Shown here piece by piece: positions 8,196-16,999 of a stretch of 64,000 nucleotides of DNA (positions within the stretch are counted from its first letter, which is position 1; each line of letters begins with the position of its first letter). The notes under the pieces were generated by a model. The model searched no databases. It was given only the letters and a program-made list of their open reading frames with translations, and had not been told where the DNA came from. Made by a program: the position numbers and the translations under genes. This stretch comes from CAZZCU01 sp964652825 (GTDB lineage Bacteria > Bdellovibrionota_B > Oligoflexia > Oligoflexales > CAZZCU01), in the NCBI GenBank assembly GCA_964652825.1, contig CAZZCU010000012.1, positions 1 through 64,000 of the forward strand. The letters are read 5' to 3'.

Positions 8196-9077
8196 TTACG
8201 ACAATTTCGGGTCCAACGCATCGCGTAACGCGTCGCCAAGAATATTCAGCGAGCAAGCAATTGCGAACAAGGCCATGGTCACGCCGGCGAGCGGCCACCA
8301 GATGCCGTTGACCAATTCACCGGTGGCATCGGAGATCATGGTGCCCCAGCTGGCGCCGTTTTGGATGCCGACACCAAGAAACGTCAACACGACTTCCGAC
8401 ATCATGGCTTGCAGGCTCATGATCGATGCCGAGATAATGGCCAGATGCATGACGTTGGGCAGAATATGGCGAAAGATAATGGCACCGTCTTTGGCGCCGA
8501 CCAGGCGGCTGGCCATGACGTACTCGCGTTCTTTATGCTTCATGAATTCACCGCGTATTAAGCGACATAAACTGATCCAGCCGACGGCCCCCATGGCGAT
8601 GGAGATCGAAACCAGGCCTTTGCCGAGCATGTACGAGATGGCAATGATCAACAAAATATAGGGAACAGACACGATAACCGAGTATAGCCAGACAATCGCG
8701 GCGTCGACGCGACCGCCGTAATAACCGGCCAGCGCACCCATGAAGATACCGATGGGAATAGCGATGCTTGTGACGAACAAACTGATAGTCATCGCGGTTT
8801 TGGTGCCGACAATAATCTTGTAAAGCACTGAACGCCCAAAAATATCGGTGCCAAATAACTTGGCCAGCTCCAGAGTCGGTGATTCATATGATCCACCAAC
8901 GCGTGTCTGAAAATCAGGTGTCCAGCCGATATAGCCCAACAGAGCGATCAGCAAATAGACGCAAACGATCACAAAACTGATCGTCACATCTTTGCGCCGA
9001 CGCAACTTGCGCCAGGCTTTGCGGCCGGGACTGATCCCTGCTTCGACGTTAGGTTGTGTTAATGCCGGACTATTCAA
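8196..9077 (-). CDS. oppC: Oligopeptide/dipeptide ABC transporter permease (OppC/DppC type)
   Basis: This 293-residue inner-membrane permease has an N-terminal cytoplasmic extension, a first helix near residues 33-52, and a core of five helices. The EAA loop near 195-225 (ASRLVGAKDGAIIFRHILPN) contacts the ATPases. The N-terminal extension with AWRKLRRRKD is typical of the OppC rather than the OppB class. The TTG start overlaps the end of oppB by 8 bp. It is the last gene of the five-gene minus-strand transporter operon (oppD, oppF, oppA, oppB, oppC). Confidence 0.9.
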   Translation of the reverse strand: MNSPALTQPNVEAGISPGRKAWRKLRRRKDVTISFVIVCVYLLIALLGYIGWTPDFQTRVGGSYESPTLELAKLFGTDIFGRSVLYKIIVGTKTAMTISLFVTSIAIPIGIFMGALAGYYGGRVDAAIVWLYSVIVSVPYILLIIAISYMLGKGLVSISIAMGAVGWISLCRLIRGEFMKHKEREYVMASRLVGAKDGAIIFRHILPNVMHLAIISASIMSLQAMMSEVVLTFLGVGIQNGASWGTMISDATGELVNGIWWPLAGVTMALFAIACSLNILGDALRDALDPKLS

Positions 9078-10002
9078 GTTTCACCCGCGGGTCTACCAAG
9101 GCATATAAAATATCAGTCAACAAATTGAATAACGAATAACCGATCGCGATCAGTACAGTTAAGCCTTTAAGTACCGGAAAATCACCGTTGCCGATGGCAG
9201 TAATCATCAGATCACCTACGCCGGGAATACTGAAAAACCGTTCCATCAAAAAAGCGCCCATAATCAGATAGGGTATTCCGACGATAGTATAAGTCAAAAT
9301 GGGAATCAGCGCGTTTTTGAGAATATGTTTAAACAAGACGACTTCTTCGCTTAAACCTTTGGCACGTGCGGTGCGGACATAATCGGATTTGATCTCGTCG
9401 AGGAACATGGTGCGATAGATGCGCATATCAGGACCAGCGGCGACAATCAAAAAGATCAGCCACGGCAACATCAGATACTTAATGGAGGCAAAGCCACTCT
9501 CGTAGCCGCGGATTGGAAAAATCTCCAACTTAAACGCCAGAACATACTGAAAGAAAATAATGTAAACCAGGTAGGTGATACTCATCATCGCGACAAAGAC
9601 GAATGTCGAGGCGCGATCTAGCCAGCTACCGCGATAATAGGCGATCAGCAAAGCCAGCGAGATATAGAGTATGGCACCGATCGCGTACGGCGGCGCGGTC
9701 AACGATAGTGACACCAGTGCGCCATCAAGAAATACTTTGCTAAGCCTCTCTCCCGATACAAACGACGTACCAAAGTCGAAGGTAACGATCTGCACGAGAA
9801 AATCAAAAAACTGCAGCAAAAACGGTTTATCCAGACCCCACTGTCTCTCCAAATCGGCGATCGCTTCGGGTGTGGCGTGTGTGCCAAGAGCAATGCGTAC
9901 GGGATTTTCGCCGACCGCTGTGAACAAGGTAAATACCAACAGCGCCACTCCGAGAATAATCGGAATCATATAGAGGAGACGGCGGATGATATACGCGAGC
10001 AT
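9070..10002 (-). CDS. oppB: Oligopeptide/dipeptide ABC transporter permease (OppB/DppB type)
   Basis: This 310-residue permease starts MLAYIIRRLLYMIPIILGVALLVF, the conserved OppB/DppB first helix. The large periplasmic loop follows, with LGTHATPEAIADLERQWGLD near residues 39-58, and then the transmembrane core. The EAA loop RTARAKGLSEEVVLFKHILKN lies near 219-239. It forms the transmembrane channel with the downstream OppC. The start lies 3 bases after the stop of the substrate-binding protein gene. Confidence 0.92.
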   Translation of the reverse strand: MLAYIIRRLLYMIPIILGVALLVFTLFTAVGENPVRIALGTHATPEAIADLERQWGLDKPFLLQFFDFLVQIVTFDFGTSFVSGERLSKVFLDGALVSLSLTAPPYAIGAILYISLALLIAYYRGSWLDRASTFVFVAMMSITYLVYIIFFQYVLAFKLEIFPIRGYESGFASIKYLMLPWLIFLIVAAGPDMRIYRTMFLDEIKSDYVRTARAKGLSEEVVLFKHILKNALIPILTYTIVGIPYLIMGAFLMERFFSIPGVGDLMITAIGNGDFPVLKGLTVLIAIGYSLFNLLTDILYALVDPRVKLE

Positions 10003-10005
10003 CGA

Positions 10006-11844
10006 CTACAGTCCTTCGCCTTTCGTCGCCAAATCGATATCGATATAGCGTAGCGGTGGGTTGTGCAGCATGTTGCGGCGGAAGTTCTTCACCCAGCGTT
10101 GATACAGACCAACACGCATGGCATTCCAGGTAAAGATCGCCGGCACATCCTCAAACAGGATGTCATTCATTTGCTGGAACAATGCATAGCGTTCCGGTCC
10201 ATTGGGCATGAAACGGATTTGTTCATACAGTTTGTCGTAGGCGGCGTTCTTATATGAACCGTCGTTTGGTCCCGGCGGCAGGTTCCTGCTGTACATCAGT
10301 TGATAAAAGTTCTCGGCATCCGGAAAATCCGCCTGCCAGCCAGCCGAACTCACCTGATAATTGCCCATTTCGGTTTTCTGCAACCAAGCTGAGAAGGTTT
10401 GGAAATTCGCTTCGGCTTTGATGCCGACTTTGGCCAGTTGGGCACGCTCAAATTCAAAATCCTGGCGAGTCTGGATAGTTGAGGCGCGATATTCAAAAAC
10501 AATGGGTGGCAGACCCCGGCCTTCGGGGTAGCCAGCCTCGATCAGTTTCTTTTTTGCCATTTCAAGATTGTGACTGAAAAACTGCTGGGGTGGATTGTCG
10601 GTTTCGCTGCCGGCTATGGAGTGGGGCACGATGGTTTTCGAGGGTAAGCCGCGACCGTTACGAAGAAGTTCAAGGTAGGCGGGTACATCGAGTGCATAAG
10701 CAATGGCTTGTCGTAGTGCCTTGTGTTTGTTGTCGTAGCCGCCAACAACTTTGTCTTTCATGTTGAATTTATAAAGTTCGGTGCTGGTACCAGGTTCGTA
10801 ATAGATGGCAAATTTATCTTTGTAATCGTCTTTGAGTTTAAAAGTTCCATCGGTATCGCGGTACGCCATTTTCACAAAGTTGTCTTTATCGACATCCACG
10901 AGATCGATTTCACCTTTTAAGAAACTCAGCATTGCCGGCTGTGATTCTTCGATGAGTGGCATGTGTACTTCGTCGATGAGCGGTAATTTTGTGCCGGCGG
11001 CTACCAGGTGACCGCTGGCTTCATCCTCGGCGCTACCTTCGCGGGGATAAGTCTCAAAATAATGCGGATTCTTCGCCAGAATCATGACGCCGCGACGCGC
11101 CAGGTCTTTGATATAAAACGGGCCGGAGCCGACCGGGTGGCGCTCGAACTCAACACCGTAATGCTGCACGGCTTCTTTAGGTACGATCGCCAATTGCGAA
11201 GCCGCCAACGGGTAAAGAGCGAGCGGATTCGGTCGTGTCAGGCGCATTTTGAATTTGAAGTCATCAACTTTGGTGAGACCGGCAATCTGTAGACGGTCAT
11301 AATCGGTTTTGCTACCAAGCTTGCGCGTTTGCTCGCGAAATTCATCCATGCCGGCGATAAAACCCTGCATCAGCGTGTAGCTTTGGACATTAACATTGGC
11401 GTCGGCAAAGCGCTTGAGGCTGTAAATAACATCGTCCGCCGTGACCACGCGACCTTGACCGCTAGGGAAGCAGGCGTCGTCGACGAAGCGAGCATCCTGA
11501 CGCAAGGTAAAGGTGTATTCCATTTTGTCCGCGGAAAGTTCAGGCATTTGCAGCGCTAATTCCGGTCCGAGTTCGTAGGGACGGACAAGATACTTGTACT
11601 GCAGCAAAGTGCTGTAGATGTTTTTGACAATGTCCGCTGATGCTTCATCGAATTGTTTGACGGGATCCAAGTTGCGAAAGCTATTGGCACGACGATAAAC
11701 ATAAATTTTCTTGCCTTGTTTTTCTTCGGCGCTCAGCAGTTTGCCTGGCTCATTGCGACTCGATGATTTTTGATTGGCGACGACGACGATTGCTAATAAC
11801 ACCAGCAAGCCTGCACCAATCAGAACCAGTTTGTTTTTCTTCAT
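10006..11844 (-). CDS. oppA: Peptide ABC transporter substrate-binding protein (SBP family 5)
   Basis: This 612-residue extracytoplasmic solute-binding protein of family 5 has one N-terminal hydrophobic segment (about residues 5-24). No lipobox Cys is present, so it is probably a signal-anchored or cleaved periplasmic protein. Typical landmarks are the LDPVKQFDEASADIVKNIYSTL segment (about 59-80), VTADDVIYSLKRF, ERHPVGSGPFYIKDL and the C-terminal PGPNDGSYKNAAYDKLYEQI. It captures peptides and delivers them to the OppBC permease. It is longer than typical OppA, with inserts around 270-290. Confidence 0.88.
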   Translation of the reverse strand: MKKNKLVLIGAGLLVLLAIVVVANQKSSSRNEPGKLLSAEEKQGKKIYVYRRANSFRNLDPVKQFDEASADIVKNIYSTLLQYKYLVRPYELGPELALQMPELSADKMEYTFTLRQDARFVDDACFPSGQGRVVTADDVIYSLKRFADANVNVQSYTLMQGFIAGMDEFREQTRKLGSKTDYDRLQIAGLTKVDDFKFKMRLTRPNPLALYPLAASQLAIVPKEAVQHYGVEFERHPVGSGPFYIKDLARRGVMILAKNPHYFETYPREGSAEDEASGHLVAAGTKLPLIDEVHMPLIEESQPAMLSFLKGEIDLVDVDKDNFVKMAYRDTDGTFKLKDDYKDKFAIYYEPGTSTELYKFNMKDKVVGGYDNKHKALRQAIAYALDVPAYLELLRNGRGLPSKTIVPHSIAGSETDNPPQQFFSHNLEMAKKKLIEAGYPEGRGLPPIVFEYRASTIQTRQDFEFERAQLAKVGIKAEANFQTFSAWLQKTEMGNYQVSSAGWQADFPDAENFYQLMYSRNLPPGPNDGSYKNAAYDKLYEQIRFMPNGPERYALFQQMNDILFEDVPAIFTWNAMRVGLYQRWVKNFRRNMLHNPPLRYIDIDLATKGEGL

Positions 11845-11857
11845 GCTTCTACTCCTA

Positions 11858-12835
11858 TCAAATCTCGCCGACGCGGTGGCAGGCGGTTATATGTTTTGGG
11901 TCGGCGCCGCGCGCCTGCAATGCCGGGATTTCCTGGCGACAGCGATCAATCGCAAAAGCGCAGCGAGTGTGAAAATGACAGCCAGCCGGTGGGTTGCTCG
12001 GACTGGGGACTTCGCCCTGGAGGATCTGGCGCTGGGAGCGATGCCGGGGGTTGGGATGTGGTGCCGCCGATAGCAAAGCCTTGGTATAGGGATGCTGCGG
12101 CTTGCTATAGATGGCTTCGGTATCGGCCATCTCCACAATTCTGCCCAGATACATCACGCCCACACGATCAGAAACATACTTCACGACGCCAAGATCGTGC
12201 GAAATAAAAATATAAGTTAAGCCCAGCTCTCGCTGTAATTTTACCAGCAGATTGAGGATTTGCGATTGAATGGAAACATCAAGCGCCGATACCGCCTCAT
12301 CGCAGATGACCAGCGATGGTTTTAGTGCAATAGCACGAGCAATGCCGATACGTTGCCGCTGCCCGCCGCTGAATTCGTGCGGAAAACGATTGATGCTTTC
12401 CGGGCGTAGGCCGACGATGGTCAACAATTCCTCGATGCGGGTGGTGCGGGTCTGCGCCTTGTCGTTCGTATGAATCCGTAGCGGTTCGTCGATGATCTGC
12501 CGCACAGTCATGCGTGGATTCAACGACGCATACGGGTCTTGAAAAATCATCTGCATGTTTTTGCGAACAGTGCGCATGGTGTTTTTCGGCAATGCCGAGA
12601 AATCCTGATCCTGGAATAAAATCCGTCCGGCAGTTGGCTCATATAAGCGAGTGATTGTTCGTCCCAACGTCGACTTGCCGCAGCCGGATTCACCGACGAT
12701 GCCTAGTGTTTGTCCCGGATAAAGATCGAAACTAACGCTATCGACGGCGTGCACCGCGGGCGCCGTTGCGCGTAATAAGCCTTTGGGCTTGGTGAAAACT
12801 TTGCTCAGACTCTGAACCTGGAGTAACGGCTTCAC
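11858..12835 (-). CDS. oppF: Oligopeptide ABC transporter ATP-binding protein (OppF/DppF type)
   Basis: This ABC ATPase of 325 residues starts at the GTG at 12835. That GTG overlaps the oppD stop by 4 bases (GTGA) and has AAGGAG 8 bases upstream inside oppD. A longer in-frame start at 12865 is less likely. Walker A GESGCGKST is at about 48-56, the signature is FSGGQRQRIG, and Walker B is LVICDEAVSALD. The C-terminal oligopeptide-transporter extension contains GCHFHTRC and a final Cys motif. It pairs with OppD to energise the transporter. Confidence 0.92.
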   Translation of the reverse strand: MKPLLQVQSLSKVFTKPKGLLRATAPAVHAVDSVSFDLYPGQTLGIVGESGCGKSTLGRTITRLYEPTAGRILFQDQDFSALPKNTMRTVRKNMQMIFQDPYASLNPRMTVRQIIDEPLRIHTNDKAQTRTTRIEELLTIVGLRPESINRFPHEFSGGQRQRIGIARAIALKPSLVICDEAVSALDVSIQSQILNLLVKLQRELGLTYIFISHDLGVVKYVSDRVGVMYLGRIVEMADTEAIYSKPQHPYTKALLSAAPHPNPRHRSQRQILQGEVPSPSNPPAGCHFHTRCAFAIDRCRQEIPALQARGADPKHITACHRVGEI

Positions 12836-13821
12836 AGCTTGAGCTCCTTGTCGGCAAAGTGACAAGCGGCGGCGTGGTCGTTACCGACGTTCTTTAGCGG
12901 CGGTTCTTGCTGATGGCAGATATCCTGTACAAACGGGCAACGTGTGCGGTAGCGGCAGCCGGATGGTAGCTCCAGCAAGTTCGGCACGATACCGGCAATA
13001 GTAAACAGTTCCTGATCTTTGCCGACATCAATCGAGGGAATGGCGCGCATTAAGCCCATGGTGTAGGGATGGCGCGGGTTTTCAAACAGGTCGAAGACGT
13101 TTGCTTGCTCGACGACTTTGCCAGCGTACATCACAATAACGTCGTCCGCGATCTCGGCGATGACACCCAGATCATGGGTGATGAAAATAATGGCCGCCTG
13201 AGTTTCCTTCTGCAGCTCGCGCATAAGATCAAGAATTTGCGCTTGAACGGTGACATCCAGGGCCGTGGTCGGCTCGTCAGCGATCAACAGCTTGGGATTG
13301 CAGGCGAGCGCCATGGCAATCATGACGCGCTGTTTCATGCCGCCGCTCATCTGATGCGGGTATTCCCCGGCGCGGCGTGCTGCATCGGGAATACTGACTT
13401 TTTCCAACATCTGAATCGCCGCCTGCCAGGCAGCGTCGGTGGTCATTTGTCGGTGCGTGCGAAAAACCTCGGCGATCTGTTCGCCGACGGTAAACACTGG
13501 ATTCAGCGCGGTCATGGGTTCCTGAAAGATCATGGCGATCTGATTGCCGCGTATTTTGCGCATCTGCTCGGCATCCAGAGCGATAAGATCAATGCCGTCA
13601 AAATTGATTTTGCCGCTTTCGATGCGACCGTTTTCCGCCGGGATCAGCTGCATAATGGACAACGAGGTTACGCTCTTACCGCAACCTGACTCGCCAACGA
13701 TGCCGAGCACTCGTTGTTTTCTGACACTCAAACTGATGTTATCAACTGCGCGTAGATTTTGGCCTTCGACGGTAAAAGATGTTACCAGGTTTTCGATCTG
13801 CAGTAATTTATCAGCGTGCAT
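12832..13821 (-). CDS. oppD: Oligopeptide ABC transporter ATP-binding protein (OppD/DppD type)
   Basis: This 329-residue ABC ATPase is the first gene of the transporter operon. Walker A GESGCGKS lies near residues 43-50, the Q-loop is IFQEPMTALNPVFTVGEQ, the signature is MSGGMKQRVMIA, and Walker B is LLIADEPTTALD. The C-terminal extension with SGCRYRTRCPF is characteristic of the Opp/Dpp subfamily. About 140 bases of non-coding sequence separate it from the divergent small gene at 13962, so the operon promoter should lie there; I could not pick a convincing one. Confidence 0.92.
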   Translation of the reverse strand: MHADKLLQIENLVTSFTVEGQNLRAVDNISLSVRKQRVLGIVGESGCGKSVTSLSIMQLIPAENGRIESGKINFDGIDLIALDAEQMRKIRGNQIAMIFQEPMTALNPVFTVGEQIAEVFRTHRQMTTDAAWQAAIQMLEKVSIPDAARRAGEYPHQMSGGMKQRVMIAMALACNPKLLIADEPTTALDVTVQAQILDLMRELQKETQAAIIFITHDLGVIAEIADDVIVMYAGKVVEQANVFDLFENPRHPYTMGLMRAIPSIDVGKDQELFTIAGIVPNLLELPSGCRYRTRCPFVQDICHQQEPPLKNVGNDHAAACHFADKELKL

Positions 13822-13961
13822 CCCATGCCCAGTTTTAGCGCTTCCGCGGGTGCTTTATCTTCGAGCTTAGCCGGCTCTTGCGGTCAAGCCTGTCCGTGCA
13901 GTAAAGTAGGGGCCTCAATGTAATATATTGCCCACAAAAGGCAAGGGAGTAGCAGCGGAAT

Positions 13962-14171
13962 ATGGTGCCATTTAGAGTCTTTGATAAAGAGCGCAAAGAG
14001 ATGTGGATAGTTTTAAATTATCATCCGGGGGGTCAGGATGGCGGTAGCTACCTGTTGGCCCGTGAGGACGATAGCGACGCCGATGGTGAGATGCGTCTGC
14101 TGCCAACCAAAGACATGGATAAGCTCCGGTTGGTCGACTTCCTCGACGAAACCGATGATTTTGTTGATTAA
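13962..14171 (+). CDS. Small acidic hypothetical protein
   Basis: This is a 69-residue acidic protein of unknown function. It reads MVPFRVFDKERKEMWIVLNY at the start, then a Gly-rich turn, and then an Asp/Glu-rich C-terminus ending DETDDFVD. No Cys, signal peptide or membrane segment is seen. A purine-rich AAGGGAG stretch lies about 13 bases upstream of the ATG. It stands alone between the divergent opp operon and convergent HU, and is followed directly by a strong intrinsic terminator. That supports it being a real transcript. Confidence 0.6.
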   Translation: MVPFRVFDKERKEMWIVLNYHPGGQDGGSYLLAREDDSDADGEMRLLPTKDMDKLRLVDFLDETDDFVD

Positions 14172-14188
14172 AATCCTGGATTAGCCCT

Positions 14189-14239
14189 AAAAAACTTTCG
14201 CCCCATGTTAGCGTAGGCTAGCAAGGGGCGAAAGTTTTT
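14189..14239. terminator. Bidirectional intrinsic terminator
   Basis: AAAAACTTTCGCCCC (ending 14204) pairs with GGGGCGAAAGTTTTT (14225-14239) around a 20-base loop. A-tract on one side and T-tract on the other make it a classical two-way terminator between the convergent small acidic gene (plus) and the HU gene (minus). Confidence 0.9.
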
Positions 14240-14270
14240 ATCGCTTGAGTCTAGTGGCAAGTAACCAAAA

Positions 14271-14543
14271 TTAACGAACTGATTCTTTTAATTCTTTGCC
14301 TGGGCGGAAAACCGGAACTTTACGAGCTGGGATATGGATTTCTTCGCCAGTCTGAGGGTTACGGCCAACGCGAGCTTTGCGGTTAGAAACAGCAAATGTG
14401 CCGAAGCCTACAAGTTTAACGCCGTCTTTTTTCTTGATGTTTTTGGTGACAATGTCAACCAATGCATCCAGGGTGCGCTCGGTGTCGGCTTTGGTTTGTT
14501 GGGTTACTTTAGCAATTGCTTCTACCAATTCAGCTTTGTTCAT
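14271..14543 (-). CDS. hup: HU-family DNA-binding protein
   Basis: This 90-residue nucleoid protein begins MNKAELVEAIAKVTQQTKA. The DNA-binding beta arm contains the signature VGFGTFAVSNRKARVGRNPQTGEEI near residues 43-67, and the protein ends with VFRPGKELKESV. Length and sequence match HU rather than IHF. The ATG at 14543 is preceded by a GGAGGAG ribosome site. An in-frame TTG four codons upstream overlaps that site and was rejected. It is monocistronic, with its own sigma-70-type promoter upstream and a shared terminator downstream. Confidence 0.96.
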   Translation of the reverse strand: MNKAELVEAIAKVTQQTKADTERTLDALVDIVTKNIKKKDGVKLVGFGTFAVSNRKARVGRNPQTGEEIHIPARKVPVFRPGKELKESVR

Positions 14544-14601
14544 ATGCTCCTCCAAAGAAAGCTAAACAAGATACGTAAAACACTTAGAATCGATAGTGAA
14601 A

Positions 14602-14629
14602 CATTTACAACCCTTCACGCTATTGTCAA
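14602..14629 (-). promoter_or_regulatory. Sigma-70-type promoter of the HU gene
   Basis: On the minus strand TTGACA (14629-14624) and TAAATG (14607-14602) are separated by 16 bases. The -35 box is perfect and the -10 matches at 4 of 6 positions. It lies about 60 bases upstream of the HU start codon. Confidence 0.55.
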
Positions 14630-14798
14630 GTAAATGTCGCCGGGTTTTCAAAAAAATCGCTTTTCAAGGGCTGCTTTAACCCGTTGGCCCGTCTGGGGTC
14701 GATGGTTTGTGTAAAAACTGGGCAAAGATAATGTCTGATATCACACAATCCTTTGATAAGATAAACTGTTAACTGATTGGCGCACAAGGAATTGCGGA

Positions 14799-15407
14799 AT
14801 GATGAAAATTTGGCTTGCCAGGATATTTCTTACTTGCATTTTTACCGCCGGCACTTTTTCGTTAACGACGATATTGCGTGCCGAGACCATCGGTGATCGC
14901 TTGTTGCTTGACATCAATGGTTTGCAATACACGCAACGTCAGTTTGAAAGTTATTTGTTGGTACGTGGCATGCTGTTGTCGGGCGGTCAAACGGCTCACA
15001 TTTTATCCAACGAAAATTGGCGTTCCAGTTTGCAGTCGTTTGAACAGGCGATGATGATCGAGCAGGAGGCGTTTCGGCTCGGTGGTTTTCAGCCGTCGGA
15101 ATTAATGGTTGAAACGTCGATGGAAATTATCAAGAAGAAGGGCACGCCAGATTCTGAAGAAGGGCGGCAGATGCAGCGTCTGGGTCTCGATGATAAAGCC
15201 TCCGAGCGGATCGTTGCGTCGATTCTGCGGGCGGAAGGCATGCGTCGAAGCCGTCAACGGGCGGCTTCTGATAACAATGTTACTGGTGGCGGACGTCGCC
15301 AGGCTGGCCTTGAAGAGGAATGGTTGGTGGATCTCAAACGTCGCGCGGTCGTACGTAGATATAATGGCGCGGAATCCTATATAATGATTAAGCCGGTACA
15401 ACCGTAG
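14799..15407 (+). CDS. Secreted protein of unknown function (possibly SurA N-domain-like)
   Basis: This is a 202-residue protein with an N-terminal signal peptide: basic start, hydrophobic segment about 4-22, and a likely cleavage after ILRAE-like residues near 28. The mature part begins DRLLLDINGLQYTQRQFESYLLVRG-like helices, which recalls the N-terminal chaperone region of SurA-type peptidyl-prolyl isomerases. No PPIase domain follows. The C-terminal part is basic. It starts 13 bases before a GNAT gene and heads a plus-strand run to the Kup gene. The SurA resemblance is weak and inferential. Confidence 0.55.
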   Translation: MMKIWLARIFLTCIFTAGTFSLTTILRAETIGDRLLLDINGLQYTQRQFESYLLVRGMLLSGGQTAHILSNENWRSSLQSFEQAMMIEQEAFRLGGFQPSELMVETSMEIIKKKGTPDSEEGRQMQRLGLDDKASERIVASILRAEGMRRSRQRAASDNNVTGGGRRQAGLEEEWLVDLKRRAVVRRYNGAESYIMIKPVQP

Positions 15408-15419
15408 CCGAAAGAGATC

Positions 15420-15890
15420 ATGCTAAATTACGATCCAGTGATTATACAATTTGCGTCGCGTGAGCAGGAAGTTATGGCTCTGCGCAAAATTTGTCGCGAA
15501 TGGGTACAAAAAAACAATTTCTGGCCGTTTGACGATGTTTTGCAGTTCAATTCAAAACGCGACGCACGCGTTTTTTATTCGCCATCGCCCGATGATTCCA
15601 CCGTTTGGGATGGTGTGATTTTACTTAAAGTCGGTATCGATGCGGTGGATTTGATCTATTTGTATGTGACACCCGCGCGCCGGCAGTCCGGGTTGGGAAC
15701 GAAGCTGATGCAATTCGCTGGTGAGTATTTGCGTGGCGCACATCCGGGTATGCCGTTGTTGCTGGAAGTACGCCCCTCCAATATCGGGGCAATCAAACTG
15801 TATGAAAAACTGGGCATGGAACGGTTGAATATTCGCGAATCCTATTACAGCGACGGCGAGAACGCACAAGTATTTCGCTGGCAGTTGTAA
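15420..15890 (+). CDS. GNAT-family N-acetyltransferase
   Basis: This 156-residue acetyltransferase uses acetyl-CoA. Motif A is clear: LIYLYVTPARRQSGLGTKLM near residues 78-97 (the R-x2-G-x-G acetyl-CoA loop), followed by motif B LEVRPSNIGAIKLYEKLGM near 120-138. This layout resembles RimI-like enzymes, but the substrate is unknown. Its C-terminus aligns with the usual SYYSDGENAQVFRW ending. It sits 12 bases after the secreted protein and 14 bases before a heptosyltransferase. Confidence 0.8.
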   Translation: MLNYDPVIIQFASREQEVMALRKICREWVQKNNFWPFDDVLQFNSKRDARVFYSPSPDDSTVWDGVILLKVGIDAVDLIYLYVTPARRQSGLGTKLMQFAGEYLRGAHPGMPLLLEVRPSNIGAIKLYEKLGMERLNIRESYYSDGENAQVFRWQL

Positions 15891-15904
15891 GTCGACGCCG
15901 CCTT

Positions 15905-16999
15905 ATGACGATTTTCTGTAGTACCAAGTTACCAGTCACACCTACGGATTTAGTCTGGGTACAAACCGGCTTTATCGGCGATATCGTTTTAACCAGTGCC
16001 GCAATTGAGTTGGCTCGGCAACAGTTCCCGACGGTAAGACAACATATCATCACGACACGTGTTGGCGCGCAGGTTATGCGTGCATGCAGAAATCTTGACT
16101 CGGTAACAGTGTTTGAAAAACGTGCGGGTGGTGCGCTTGTGAACTGGTATCGTACCGCGAGCCAGTTACGCCGTGCGCTCGCGGATCCATCGCGTGCGGT
16201 GACGTTGCAGCTGCATCGTAGTTTTCGCTCGTCGATGCTGGCGAGATTCTTGCGCTTGCCGACGGTCACTTATCGCGAGACGACGGCAGGTTGTCACGCG
16301 GCGCGACGGGTCGATCGGGTAGCCGTGTTGCATGAGGCGGCGCGGGTTGCTTTGCCGCTGGAGGCGTTGGGAGTAGCGCGTGAGGCGATTGTCGCGGCGC
16401 GACCGAAGCTCGGTGTTGTCGCTGATGCCGAGGAGTCGTCCGAGGTTATGCGTTCTTTCGCCAGCTTTGGTGGCAAAAAGATCGGTGTCGCCGCCGGGAG
16501 TGTTTGGGGCACCAAGCGCTGGCCGGTTAAATCTTATGCCGAAGTTGTCGATGGTTTGTTGGCGGATGCCGGCAATGCCGTTGTTCTGCTGGGCAGCCAG
16601 GATGAGATGCCGATAGCATCGGCGATCGCCGGTATGGTTGGACATCGTGAACGGTTGTGGAATCTGGCCGGAGCGACCTCCATTGTTGAGATGAATAATC
16701 TTATTGCCGGTCTCGACCTGTTGATTGCCAATGACAGCTCGCCGGTGCATTTTGCTTCGGCTCACAATGTACCGACATTGGCGATTTTCGGTGCTACAAT
16801 TCCGCAAATGGGTTTTGCGCCGCTTGCTGAACATAGTCGTGTTGCCGGGGTTGATATTGACTGTCGTCCTTGTAGCGATCACGGCCCGCAAAAATGTCCG
16901 TTGGGGCATTTTCGCTGCATGCTAACGCTGAGTCCGGGCGCGGTGTTGGCAGCTTGCAAGGATATGTTGCGCGAGCAGAATGCTGAGGTCGGTCATTAG
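15905..16999 (+). CDS. waaF: Heptosyltransferase (glycosyltransferase family 9)
   Basis: This 364-residue GT9 enzyme adds ADP-heptose to the LPS core at the inner membrane. Seen: the N-terminal QTGFIGDIVLTSAAI motif near residues 21-35, the nucleotide-binding GVAAGSVWGTKRWP near 198-211, and the DLLIANDSSPVHFASAHNVPT loop near 274-293. A C-terminal Cys-rich segment (DCRPCSDHGPQKCPLGHFRC) is as in WaaF-type heptosyltransferases II. It ends 20 bases inside the Kup gene. Together with gmhA at 5.7 kb it shows a heptose-containing LPS core. Confidence 0.85.
   Translation: MTIFCSTKLPVTPTDLVWVQTGFIGDIVLTSAAIELARQQFPTVRQHIITTRVGAQVMRACRNLDSVTVFEKRAGGALVNWYRTASQLRRALADPSRAVTLQLHRSFRSSMLARFLRLPTVTYRETTAGCHAARRVDRVAVLHEAARVALPLEALGVAREAIVAARPKLGVVADAEESSEVMRSFASFGGKKIGVAAGSVWGTKRWPVKSYAEVVDGLLADAGNAVVLLGSQDEMPIASAIAGMVGHRERLWNLAGATSIVEMNNLIAGLDLLIANDSSPVHFASAHNVPTLAIFGATIPQMGFAPLAEHSRVAGVDIDCRPCSDHGPQKCPLGHFRCMLTLSPGAVLAACKDMLREQNAEVGH

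Noticed and set aside
13069..13689. A 206-codon plus-strand frame
   Set aside because: It is fully antisense to the oppD ATPase gene, which has all ABC motifs; the frame is a shadow.
16166..16909. A 247-codon minus-strand frame
   Set aside because: It is antisense to the heptosyltransferase gene, which has GT9 motifs throughout; the translation lacks features.
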